This document shows, piece by piece, positions 23,793 to 35,200 of a DNA stretch of 64,000 nt (position 1 is its first letter; each line of letters starts with the position of its first letter). The notes below the pieces were generated by a model. It was not told where the DNA came from. It ran no database searches and saw only the letters and a list, made by a program, of their open reading frames with translations. Position numbers and translations under genes: made by a program. Where the stretch lies: NCBI GenBank assembly GCA_964017065.1, contig OZ024784.1:4631152-4695151 (forward strand), written 5' to 3'. This DNA is from Haliclona indistincta. Taxonomy: Eukaryota; Porifera; Demospongiae; Haplosclerida; Chalinidae.

Positions 23793-24819
23793 TAACCGTA
23801 GTCGAACCAGTAGACCCAGCGACCAACGGTGCCAAACGTGATGCAAGCTGAGAAGTAGATGCACCATGCACGATAGTAGAGGTATTCTGATTTCATCAGA
23901 TCCTCACTGAAGCAAGAAGACAATTTTCCATGCTGTTGACCATTAGAATGTTTCTGAGAAAGGAGTTTAGTAAACTATTATGGTTATGAAACCATCTTCA
24001 GTAGTTGAAACATCACACATGTTAGTTTTGCTACGGTACCACCACCTTGCATACCTTATTAACCTATATTGCAACAGTGAGTGTGTGATTGTGAATGAAA
24101 TGAGTGTAAGGAAGATGCTGAAGGTAAGCCCAGCTCTGGAACGGTCAAACAGCCACCACATTCCGATAGCCAGTGCCACAAGAGTAACCGATAACTCTAT
24201 GTAGCTGGAAAAATAGATTTTCTGCATAGATAGTGAATCAAGGAAGTGAAATCATTGCTATCTAACAGACTATGCATCAAACTAGGTAGATCGATGACCA
24301 AGTGCTGATTTTTCTGAGTATGAATTGAGGATACATTACTAGCTTGGTATATGCCGACAAACACTGCTACACATCGGATGACCTTAGCACCATCTGGTGC
24401 ATCAGCTGCACTCTCAGAGACAAACACAGGATACAACATACCTGTACAATAGAGAACAAAGACACCATGTGTGACACAGTATTGCGTGTCACACTTACCC
24501 ACACACACGGCGCCCATTCCACTAACTGGAACCAGCCACCACGGCTGCGAATCTCTGTCTACGAGCAGCAGGTCCAACGCCATGCTCAGAACGGCCCCTG
24601 CACAAGGATTGCAACATAGTAAAGCCCTAATCAGCTGAGAGGTATTGGCGAACCTATAGCGAACAAAGTCACTACACGAGACAGTACTCGGCAGTCCATC
24701 ATCACTCCACTAGTGCTGCCTGCCTGCAGCTCACGGCACCATAGTACTCTCACTAAAATTTTAATAGCTCTGATCAGAGAATCGCACGATCTACGATCAT
24801 TCGAAGTAACCACGCCCAA
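23793..24819 (-). CDS. INSIG: Insulin-induced gene protein (INSIG), ER sterol sensor partner
   Basis: Read on the minus strand, the first exon begins at 24819 (MGVVTSNDRRSC) and ends in the first membrane helix (RVVTLFAIG). The next gives ALDLLLVDRDSQPWWLVPVSGMGAVCVG. Then come YPVFVSESAADAPDGAKVIRCVAVFVGIYQASN and SYIELSVTLVALAIGMWWLFDRSRAGL, the strongest INSIG signatures. The last exon reads YYRAWCIYFSACITFGTVGRW and ends FDYG, stop at 23793-23795. INSIG proteins have six ER membrane helices, hold the SCAP-SREBP complex in the ER and promote HMG-CoA reductase degradation. The C-terminus lacks the vertebrate LAM-Y ending but keeps the GNIGR-like GTVGRW. The start is provisional: the internal MM at about residue 40 would also fit. 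Confidence 0.9.
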
Positions 24820-24857
24820 TAATAATTATTAATAAAAATAGAAGAATGAGGACGAAA
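24820..24857. other. 38-bp gap between two same-strand genes
   Basis: The SENP stop (24858) and the chosen INSIG start (24819) are on the same strand with only 38 A/T-rich bases between them. That is too short for a separate 3' UTR plus promoter unless the transcripts overlap. Confidence 0.7.
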
Positions 24858-27800
24858 TTAGAGCAAGCTCTTTGATATGATTTCAGCTACCATCAGCATG
24901 CGAATCTGCTGCATATCCTCCTGCAACAAAACAGCAGTAAATCAGTGCCGTCTAGAACACATCACTCACTTGGCTGAACATGAATGGTTGGTCCTTTGCA
25001 ATGTGACGAGCATACTGTAGATAAGAATGTAAAAGCATACGTGTAGATTTGTGTAACAGTCAGTGTGGTTGGTACATGAGGTCCCACACTATAATGAATT
25101 TTAGAGATAGGACTAATCCTACCAGCCCGAGCATCACTGTCTGCCAGACAGTTACTAACACACTGTTACAGTAGTGGGAGTGGCTACACTACAAGACAGA
25201 GTAGCTGGCACTCACAAGCACACAAACACACCAGACTTACCATACAAGTGAACACTCCACAGTCTGAGCCGTTCCTTTGCTCAGGAATGTCCTACAGCAA
25301 CACCAAATGATCAACTAGCACAAATTTAAACAGACACTCACTCGTGGAGTAGAGAGAGTCCAGTCGGACACATCATAATCCATCTGTTTCTTGTCTTTGG
25401 CTTCTGATACAAGATAATCTCTATACACAACATTAATACCACTAATACCACTAAGCTGATGCTATACTACCTCAGCATTGAGAGGCACTGCCTGTTGCTG
25501 CCTTTGAGAGAGTCGTAGTAGCTGATGTGCTTGCTCCTAAAGTCAACAGCAGCAAGACACCAGTGCATTCCAAGATGAACAGGAAGGAGGAGTACATCAT
25601 GAGCAAATATGTCCACCTAAACATAACATTCGTACAGATTTGCTTTCTCCTAGCTTCTTTTAACACACACACCTTCTTTGTCCATCGGCGGACACCACTG
25701 TAGCCGTTCGAGAGAAGCTTTGGGTAGAAGAAGGAGTTGAAGAGATGAACCTTGCAGGTTCCCCCGGAGTTGACTTGATCAACAACCAATTTGAGATAGA
25801 AATTGATCACCTAAAACAGTGTTACCGAAATAGTACATTTCATACAAAATAATAATGATCTAACCTCATCATTCAGCCATTCTAGTCCTCGTAAAGTGCT
25901 CAGGTCACTTCGTGTGATTTTCATTACATAACCCTCAGAGAGCACTTCGTCCATATAGCCACGCCCCCATGCCCTCTTCACCTACACACGCCCCATACAT
26001 GACACGCTGTAGTATATATTGCATGCTCACCATCTCTGCTTGAGAGTCGGTCAGCTTTAGTTTAAGGTCAGACCTACGCTGTTTCACTTCACCTTTCTTT
26101 TTATCTTTCAAATCCAGTGACTTCATTCTATCAAGAAACTACATAAGTATAGCACACAAAATAATGACATTGAAAAGGAATTAGATATAGTGTACAACCT
26201 TTGAGTATCTGATTTCTTCTGCTTCTATTCTCTGCAGAGAGAGTCATGCAATGAGTGTGTGTGTGTGAGTGTGTGTAACTGACCTTGGTCCGGTTAATTT
26301 CTTGATATTTTTTGGCAGCCTCTAACCGTGTTTCATAATCAGCTAGTGTGCTACTGTGCTCTCTGTGGTAGTAACAAGTGAGTGTGTGTTAGCCTGCTCA
26401 CACACTTACATGGTCTTCAGCCATTTTGTACTGGTAGGAGTTGATTCCATACGAAGTGACGGCAAAGAAAGAGGTGAAGTGAGTTGGTGCCAGTCGTTGG
26501 TCTGAGAGGTGACAGGAACATCACTGTGATCAGAATGATGAAAGATGGATGGTGTTTTGGGCTGAGAAGAAAGCTCATCGCAATGGGAGGAAGATGAAGT
26601 GCCGCCAGGAGTCGCCGATGAACTGGAGTCAATTATTAATGAGTGTCTGTGAGACCAAGTAGTGGTTGAATGTAATCTTTGAGTCGAGTAAGGAAGTGTG
26701 TGATTGGTAAATGATCGCTCAGCAGTAGAAGAACTGTGATGGTCGTATACAGGAGTGGAGTACAGTATTGGTTGAATTGCTCTCGATTTTGATGAGAGAC
26801 GAGAACCAGGAAGGGATGGAGCTACTTTATGAGAAGGTGACGGGTCTGTTGTAGCAGCACAACTGGTGGAAGAGGCACTGCAAAAAATCAACATCCAAGC
26901 ATGTACAGGAAAGTTTTTTAGCTACTGCACTAACTGGGTAGATGGTAGGACAGAGCCACTTGATCTCAGCAGTTCATTGTACATAACATGGTCTCTCGTC
27001 CGCTGAGTTTGTTGAAGATACGAACTACCAGCACCTGAATGTGATGAGAAAGCATCGGTTTAGTGCAAGCAGCACAAGCTGGTAAGTAACAATTGAAACT
27101 GGCACACGTGATCACTTACAAGGATGGTGTCTGAAGACGTGTGGACGAGAGAGTTTAAGTTTATGAGCTGCTCCTATTTCTACTTCTCTAGCTTCAGTAG
27201 GTCTTGATATTGCAGCTTCACTCATCTCTTGTTTTTCTGTTCTCCTTAAATCTGGTTTTCTACTCCTCTCTTGTCTGTCACCAACACCTGCTGTTGGTTC
27301 AGGTTGAGACTGGTCTTCTTGCTGACCTCTACTCCCTCTATCACCATCACCACCACCACCTCTCTAAGAACAAATACACAAGTAACACTCAATAGCGTGT
27401 GTACGTATGCATCTAAGCTTGTTAGGTGAGTGAGTGTGAGTAAGAGGTTTTACCTGAGCTCCAAACATGCTGTGCATTTCATTGGTAGATTCATCATCCA
27501 CACCATTGCACTCGATAGCAGCATTCTCTACCATCTCATCTCTACTAGGCATGACTACACTCAGAACACTCTTGAGTACATTCCCCAAACGATTCTTCAG
27601 TCTCCAAGCTCTCTCAAATACCCATGATGATCTGGTACCTTAGCAAAAATTTAGAGACATCACCAAGCACACTCTATTCTAATGGGTTTGTTGAGTACAA
27701 GCCTTATATTATGTGCTATTACAGCTAAGGTTCAAAGGGTGAGTAATCTTTGTTCTACAATTTCGTTGACAATAACAAGAATCTTTCTTACTGCAAGTCT

Positions 27801-27969
27801 ACCTGAAGTATCTTGATCATCGATACGTCTTCTTTTTGCTCTCACAGCCTAAAACACAGAAAAGGTGTAAAAAAATGAGACCAAGACAACCAGAATACCG
27901 TCTTAACACTATTTTAAGTACAGCTAATCCGAATCTAACCTGTTCTTCAGAGTTACTGTTTCTCTTCAT
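24858..27969 (-). CDS. SENP1/2-type SUMO-specific cysteine protease (Ulp1 family)
   Basis: Minus-strand start at 27969 (MKRNSNSEEQ). The next exon adds a basic nuclear-localisation-like run (VRAKRRRIDDQD). A long Ser-rich, disordered N-terminal half follows (27600-26400). A coiled, charged linker (MKSLDLKDKKKGEVKQRR) leads to the protease domain: LSTLRGLEWLNDE and INFYLKLVVDQV (about 25870-25740), KVHLFNSFFYPKLL, GMHWCLAAVDF with the catalytic His, SYYDSLKGSNRQCL with the Asp, then EQRNGSDCGVFTCMYA with the oxyanion Gln and catalytic Cys (near 25257), ending AEIISKSLL at 24858. The triad is intact, so it should be an active SUMO processing/deconjugating enzyme acting in nucleus or nuclear pore. 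It is SENP1/2-like and not SENP6/7-like, because there is no catalytic-domain insertion. Confidence 0.92.
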
Positions 27970-28272
27970 ACCCGCATGTATTGGGCGCCATAAAGCATTT
28001 TTAACCCGATCAGAGATTATAGGCGTGGCTAAGCAGGCGAATTAATTATTATGCGCATAATATCGCGCGTATTATGCGTTGCATGCAGCGCAGCCTGCGA
28101 ACTAGTGCAATTGAAGATCGCATCATGGATTGGTGCAGACTACATGTAGTGAGTGCCAGGATAAATGTTTAGCGGTTTTCAATGTTATGATAGTGGGAAT
28201 CTGCAAATCATTTTTTTATTCCCATATTCTCGCTGTCGAAGTCAGAAAGTCTTATAATATTCACTCTCAACC
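27970..28272. promoter_or_regulatory. Divergent promoter region (SENP gene and 28273 gene)
   Basis: 303 bp between head-to-head start codons. It contains the palindrome-rich stretch TTATGCGCATAATATCGCGCG, including ATTATGCGCATAAT, and TATTATGCG again nearby. These could be binding sites of a shared bidirectional promoter. No start-site data are available. Confidence 0.45.
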
Positions 28273-28976
28273 ATGGCAACTGGGTGGGAGGTATACATTG
28301 ACATCAGCTGCCCATTTGCTCCGAAGCATAGTCAACTCCGAACTCTGCTGCAGTATTTACATACCACGGATGGAAGAGCAGTAAGTATGAATTCTATCCA
28401 ATAAGCACTGATTCTTCCATGTTTATTCTGCAGCTACTGCCTGACAGGTGGGTCACTTTGACCTCCTCCTACTGTATACCTGATGAGATTCCAGCTATTG
28501 ATCTGTTGCCTGAAACTACAGAAAAAAGGAGTGTGTTCACTGAAGAAGTGACAGAGAATCATGGACATGTTACTAAGAAATTAGAAGCATATACAGTCAC
28601 TTCTGCTGCCAATTCTGCTACCCCATTCTGTATGACGTTTGGTTCAGGACAATCTAGCGGAGAATCGACCGATGCTGTCCTCGCTCACGTCTATATAAGC
28701 CAAGGAGTTACCGTTAAAGATGCACATGATGATGTAACAACAGCCATTAACAAGTGGATCGACACACTGGCTATTGATTCTAAACCAAAGTATAGTGATA
28801 CTCTTAATTATTTTTATATTTCAAGATTCTCTCCGACAGATTGCAGGTCTTTGTCACACAGTATTCAATTAGCTCAACTTACCCTACAGCAGCTGCAGTT
28901 CAGTAACAGTGTGTTAGTCAGTGAGCTGACCTTTACTACAGAAACTGTTAGGATTTGGATTGTAAAATATAGATAG
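28273..28976 (+). CDS. Unrecognised two-exon protein, about 222 aa
   Basis: ATG at 28273 gives MATGWEVYIDISCPFAPKH. The first exon ends at about 28380 (GRA, donor GTAAGT) and the second starts after TTCTGCAG at 28434, running to a stop at 28974-28976. The joined protein is soluble, acidic and without membrane segments. The second exon has blocks SSGESTDAVLAHVYISQGVTV and TLNYFYISRFSPTDCRSL, and a regular amphipathic end (LVSELTFTTETVRIWIVKYR). I cannot name the family. The in-frame splice and conserved-looking hydrophobic pattern support a real gene. It is transcribed divergently from the SUMO protease gene. Confidence 0.65.
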
Positions 28977-29037
28977 CATAATCATGTAAAAACTACAATC
29001 ATGATGATAACAAAATCAATTTTCACTATGATTGTTA

Positions 29038-30180
29038 TTATGTCAACTCTTTGTAACCTCCTCGATGACACATGTGGCATTGTCTAGTACACCAGGGACC
29101 TAGTCGTGGTTGAACCCATGGATAGACAGCAGAAGATAACGCCACTACAACCATCAATACCATCAATAGAAGTAGACTTAGAGAGAGTGAGTTGATAGAC
29201 CGTCTTTGTATAGTTGTACTAACACTGGAAAACTGGCCATCACCGTCAGCTAGTACTAACAAACACTGCTGTGTAGTAGCAATTGAAGCTGAAATGGGCA
29301 GTGACAATTGGCAAGAGGGTTGTATTACAGTCGTGTTACATGTGAACTCATAGTCAGCAGGACTATAGTAGAGTCTGTCTAACCAAAACTCATAGTGGAA
29401 TGTTATCTTATCTGGCAGGTATAGCATAAAGAAGTAGAAGTCATCAGTACTGGCATTAACGACGACAGCAGTAATTCCAGTCTTGTTGACTGGGTAACGA
29501 GCTATGTAATGACTAGGAGAGGATGCCATAGACACCCAGCTATTGTACTGGTGCCAGTTATTCAACTGGTAGAGAACTGGAGCTACTCCATTAGATGGAG
29601 GATCAGTAATATTGATGGTAAGGTTGAGAGATGAACCTTTCGCAAAGTAACTGTGGTTCCATAGTAACTGGATCGGCACATTGCCATGATTCCTAGTTAG
29701 GTTAGGTATAGACTGAGAGTGAACCCTTTGTTTCAGCGGCTTTAGATCCAAACAATTTAGAGAAGCAACTGAGATTGCGTCACCTTTAATATCTGCTAGA
29801 CTGTAAAAGAATGGATCAAGTTGCTCCGCCACTCTCACAACTTTCATCTGTGTAGTTGCTGGTAAGATAGAGTAGCCAGCTGGCACCTGAGTTGATACTA
29901 CTCCAGCGATTAGTAGAACAACAAACATCACAGAAGATAAGAGTGTTATCAATCCAGCTGTACTACACCATCTTTTCCACCACACTTTGGGGTTTCGCAC
30001 TACGATACAGACAGAGACATCAAAGTAAAGACACTACAAAGTCATTACTAAGCTAGTTTTACCATCCGAGTGATACGATGAATCGTAATGATTTTCTTCC
30101 TTTAAACGGGTAGATGTCTGATCGGAGTGTACGTCTACAACGTGCTCTGCAGTTACATGATCGTTACTCTGACACCACAT
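29038..30180 (-). CDS. Two-pass membrane protein with glycosylated ectodomain, paralog 1
   Basis: The first exon starts near 30180 (MWCQSNDHVTAEHVV) and joins, after a short intron, a long exon from about 29999 (RNPKVWWKRWCSTAGLI) to the stop at 29038. The protein has a short acidic cytosolic N-terminus, a membrane helix (LITLLSSVMFVVLLIAGVV), a roughly 200-residue ectodomain rich in N-glycosylation sequons, and a second helix near the end (LSLSLLLLMVLMVVVALSSAVY). A Cys/His-containing cytosolic tail follows (WCTRQCHMCHRGGY). Ectodomain signatures shared with the next gene are QLDPFFYSLADI, VLYQLNNWHQYN, DDFYFFMLYLPDKITFHYEFWLDRL and YSPADYEF. I do not recognise the family for certain. The layout recalls plant APD-type proteins (two helices flanking an ectodomain), but no RING domain is present. 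An upstream ATG at 30268 was considered but does not join in frame. Confidence 0.75.
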
Positions 30181-30403
30181 ATACCTGAATAATACATATA
30201 CCTGAATCTTGTATAGACCCGTAGCCCGATGAAGGCGGCTGGAGAGTAGCTTTATCCACCGTCGACATTCAGTATCGCTTCGAACTAGAACGGAAGTGCA
30301 AATTGTGCAATGCCTCGCCTAATTAAAAACATTACTACATCACATGACGACGTGCTACTATAAAGTTTATTTACAGTATACACATTATACAAAAATAAAA
30401 TAA

Positions 30404-32149
30404 TCATACTGCATGGGTGGCTTTATAGCTCGGATTACTGTCTTTTCTAAATTTAGAGTAAAAACATGCATTAATACAAAAGCTGACGAGAGCAAAGGTC
30501 AACAGCAGTGGAAGTACCACTATTGCAGGAAAGTAAAGCAGAATATTGAATTCGTTTCGATTGATCATTGTACTAATATCAGAGAAAGAGGCTATAGAGG
30601 TTTGCATCATCAGTATACATTGCACGTTACTGCCAACTGTAAGGGAGGAAGGCAACGAAAATTGACATGGAGAAGCACACGAGAAGTTATAGTCGCCAGG
30701 ATTGTATTGGACTTTGTCCAACCAGAACTCGTACTGGAACATTGCCTGTCCTGGCAGGTAGAGTGCAAAAAAGTAGGCATCATCGGTGTTGACATCGACT
30801 GAGACATTAGTGCTGCCAGCAATCCTGATAGGGTACCCAGCATTGTATTGATCAGGAGGATAGGTTGGTTGTTCAAAAATATTATTGTACTGGTCATAGT
30901 TGTTGAACTGGTAGAGAATTGGAGCTGCTCCATTGAAGGAAGGATCAATAATGGTGATGTTGAGATTGAGAGTTGACCCTTTCAAGAGATAACCATAGTT
31001 CCACAGTTCCTGGAATGGGATGTAGCCTGTTCTGTTGAGAGCCAGTATAGAGCTATGCACTGAGGTGGTTGTTGTATTAATTTGCGAGCAACTCAGTGGT
31101 GCTGCAACAGAAACATCACTGCTAGTGATCGTTATACTGCTATACCAGAATGGATCGATCTGCCGCACTGCACCAACTACACCAGGTTGAGCATAGAACG
31201 AATTTCTGTAGCTTGTTGGTAGCAGAGAGATTAGAAATATAGAAACAATGAAAGGAGTAGCTAACAAGGCCAGCACTGCCAAACATGAGATGAAACAGCG
31301 TGTTGGATTTTTGGGGAAATCTGTGAACAAACAAAACATGACTTGATTAATCTACTGACCAGTTTGCACACCTGCATGAGGCCAATGTGACATACATTGT
31401 ACATACTAGCCTCGCCTACTAGCCATACTAGCCTCGTCAAGGCGAGGCTATGTACATACATAATGTCAAACTAACTAACCTAGTTCTATTCCATAATTTT
31501 CATTAAATATGCCACTGATCTTCTTCTTTGTGGTTCTCTTTGGTGTCATACTTATCACTGCTTTCTTTACTAGCTCTGTGTCAACGTTATTCTGGACAAT
31601 GCTCTTGAGAAGCTCTTCTTCTGCACTATCATTTTTTTGATCGAGCAAGTGAATGACCTTGGCTCTAAATTTTTTCCTCTCTTGGTTATTAAAAACACAG
31701 TAGACAGAGGAAAGAAACCGTGCAAATTTCGCTCCACCGTTCCACTGTACGAACTCAGCTGTCTCAGCAGGGACAGTATAAACTCCAGGGTAGTTATTTG
31801 TTAACAGACTTTCACATTCCTGCAGCTCGCAAGACTTCAGTAGATCAACAATCACACGTAGAGCCTCTTCGGACGATCCAGTCGCGCTCTTGAGGAAGTC
31901 AAAAATATTCAGAAGCCTGTCCACATTCGTGGAAAACAGTTGCTGTTCTCCGCCATACTGTTGTGTAACAACGAGCTTCATGCAAAGAAGTTGGTGTGAA
32001 CCGATTCGCTTCTGGGTGTTATCAATCTGATGCATCCATTGATAAACAGGGAGGGATTCCGATTGGCGACCGGCGTCAGAAGACATCTCTTCTTCAGCAA
32101 AAAGCTCCTCGGATGAAGAGGTCGTGATTGCGTGGTAAGCACATTGCAT
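30404..32149 (-). CDS. Two-pass membrane protein with long helical cytosolic N-terminus, paralog 2
   Basis: Exon 1 (32149-31480) encodes about 223 residues of soluble, mostly helical sequence. Exon 2 (31320-30404) encodes a membrane helix (CFISCLAVLALLATPFIVSIF), an ectodomain and a second helix (YFPAIVVLPLLLTFALVSF). The splice joins GIEL-D-FPKNPTRC in frame. The ectodomain closely follows its neighbour at 29038-30180: RQIDPFWYSSI, ILYQFNNYDQYN, DDAYFFALYLPGQAMFQYEFWLDKV, YNPGDYNFSC. Exon 1 begins MQCAYHAITTSSSEELFAEEE and has the helical block VDRLLNIFDFLKSATGSSEEA, ending in a basic patch (TPKRTTKKKISG). The helix pattern is compatible with a death-fold or similar bundle, but no diagnostic motif was seen, so this is inference. 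It lies directly downstream of the ROCO cluster. Confidence 0.75.
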
Positions 32150-32295
32150 TTTGTTATGATTATGATAATACTACTTACAGTCTCGTACTAAAACTTATAG
32201 AGATTGAGTACCAGATATTGGTGCCCGCTTGTAAAAACAATAAAAACTGACATTTACAAAACAGTCAACTACACTATCATGCATGCAACTTGTGG

Positions 32296-35200
32296 TCAAT
32301 GTTTATTCTGCTGTGATCCAGCAGCAAGTGCCGGCGGCATTGATGAATCACTAGTACCACCAGTAACTGCAACTGGATCAGGTGCTACAACTGTATTATA
32401 AGAAGGGAAATCTAATTCATAGAATGCTAAGTAATTCATAGAATACATTACTTGTTGATTGCTGAATGTTTGGATTGCTGCCCTCCTTGAAGACATTGAT
32501 GATTTTTTGTTGAGCATGAGTCTGAGGTGGAGAAGCCTGACCCTGAGGCATCTGTCCACTTGCAGAATCCTATATTATTATTATTCATGGTTACACTTTA
32601 TGTGTATAAAAATCTGTCTATATCGTTACCTTCCAACCACACAGCTCATCTACATTGAACTCATGTGGACATTCAGCAAAACGACATTCAACTGAACTGT
32701 TTCCAGGACTAGCTTCGTCACTTGAATGTATGAAGGGAAGTACTGAGCTGCGATCACAACCAGGACACTCCTTTACAAGAGGCCCTCCATAGTATTTCAA
32801 TGAACCAAGCATTGAGGTATCTTTACCACATACAAAGGACAACAACTGCTCATGGAAGAACCAAATGACAATCCGTGGAGGATCACGAGCATTAGGTGGA
32901 CAACTGCAAAGACACTATGTATATAATAAGACTGAATGAACAGTTATACAAACCTTGCTTGTACTTTCAGTTGGCGTTCTGCTGGTAGCAACGTCACCTT
33001 CCAATTGTACTTCAAATTTTCTACTAAACAGAATTTGCAACAAGTGCTTGTAATTATCGGCCGTTCACGTGTGGGATTTTTGATGTAGAAAGATAGAAAT
33101 AAGCACACCATGTGTGTATAGACCTCCTCAGGAAGGTACTGAGGAAATTCAAAATAGAATGTGTAACACTCTTTGGTGAAAAGAATGTCCTTTGTTTCCG
33201 TTGGTAGAGCTGATGGGACTAAGTACAGATTCAAGGGTGGTTCATCTTCAGGCTGGGGGTATGGGCACAGGAGAAAGAAGGCTTTGAGAACACTGAGGAT
33301 ACTATCAAACACAACATCAGGATTTTCGCCAAGGAGTTCCTGCCAGCACTGCTTCAGCACATCTACTGGAATAGTTCCTGTTTTCTTGAATTGGACCATT
33401 TTCCTGCGATCATAATCTGACTTTCCAACCTTCAGTTCTATCACTTTAGTCATGATTTTAGCCAGCCATTGAGGGTTTAGTAGAACTAAAAGTGATCGCC
33501 TATCTTCAGCAGAGGGGATGAGTCCTGCAATCAGTGTAAGTTAAGACTTTTTGTGGAATGTTCACTCACCTTGGTCTATGATAACTCCCGTGTCATGAAA
33601 AAATGTAGTTGCTAAGAGAGGATCAGGCACTCCACATTGTCTCGCCCAGTTCTCCAAGTCTCCTCTAGTGGTGGACAATGGCTGATTCTTCTCCCTATTG
33701 ATTCTCTCTCTAAGAAGACGCTCCTCAAACTTCAACCAGGATACAGGACGCTCTTCTTTAATGGGCAACTTAACTTTTTCCACCTGCTCTGTAATGTGGT
33801 TCTGCAGAGCTGCAATTCCACTATCTTGTCTTGATCCTATACAAAAATAACTTACTAAAACAGCAAAAAGTAATAATACCGATCACCTTCTGTCTTAGAG
33901 TTCTCCACAGGAAAATACCAATGCTCAGACTTTTTATCGTACATGATTCTATCCAGAAACCGATCGTCCTCTTCATTTGTAATAAACTCCTCCAGAACTT
34001 CATGCACTTTACGAAGGTCATCAGAACTCAGCTGCTCGCCATTTAAAGAAGAGCCAGAATGCGTACCCACCAAAAAGATATTCCTTTGCTCAGCTGGAGA
34101 GTGTGCGTACACATTGTTCAACCAATACTTAATCTCAATCATTGGGTTTTTCACTGTGTTATCCTCTTGCTGAAAATAAATACAAAGTATAGTATGGTGA
34201 GAAATTAAAAAATGACCATCAGTGAAAAAACAAAATGGCTTTTAATGCAAATCCACATCATGTCTAAAGGCTCGTCCGCACTAGGCCTCTAATGCGGTTC
34301 AATGCGCATTCGAAACCAGTTTAATCCTGTCCGCACTACACGTCAATTTTGCTAAACCGAATCTATGTGAATCAATGTGCATTCGCCCCAATCCACCTAC
34401 GGAGGTGCGTTGAAGTGACTTGAAACTGGATTGGATGTGGGTGTGGTCTCAAACACATGACATGCGGCTAGTACAGTGCTAAAGAAGAAAGCCCTGGTCC
34501 ACACTCGGGCGAAGAAAGGGCGCGAAACACACAGATTAGCGAGTATATGTGGTAAGACCAGTTTTCTGGCTGTTTAGCAAGCTGTTGCTTACGTCACATG
34601 ACGCGATCGACACCAGCAAGTCGATCTAATGGCGACCAATGCGGACATGCGGTAAGCAGATTGATTCGCTTTGATCCAATCTGTAGCTAATGCGCATTGA
34701 ACCAGTTCTGTAGTGCGGACGAGCCTTAATAGTACAAAACAAGTGAGTGCATAGACATGCAATCAAACCTTGGCATGTAGCCACTTCATAAAATCTTCCA
34801 GGTTGAACACCACTATGTAGAAGGCATGTTGAGTGATAAAGCAATGGTGCATTGGGCGATACAGCTTCTGTCCAGCAAAGTCCAGTGTGTGGAAGGTGAG
34901 AGGAGGGTCCTTTCCTTTGCCTGTTCTGCTCAACTTTTCAATCTTTCGAGCACTACCCTGAGATATACTAGACCGAGGAGGAGGAGCAGGACGGGAAGAA
35001 CGAGGACGTGGTGTAGGAGATTGAGTGACCGTTGGGTTAGTGGGAGGAGGTCTAGGATTGGTAAGGGGAGGAGGAGGTTGACGAGGTCTTGCATGAAGAG
35101 GATTAGGATTGGGAGTTCTTTCATCACTTGGAGGTACTCTAGGCATATTACGACGTGGCTGAGGCACTGGTCTCACCGGCTGTTGTCTTCTTGGCATCAA

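Noticed and set aside
32204..32401. Plus-strand ORF overlapping the ROCO copy 1 3' end
   Set aside because: No supporting features, and it lies opposite the real terminal exon (VVAPDPVAVTGG type).
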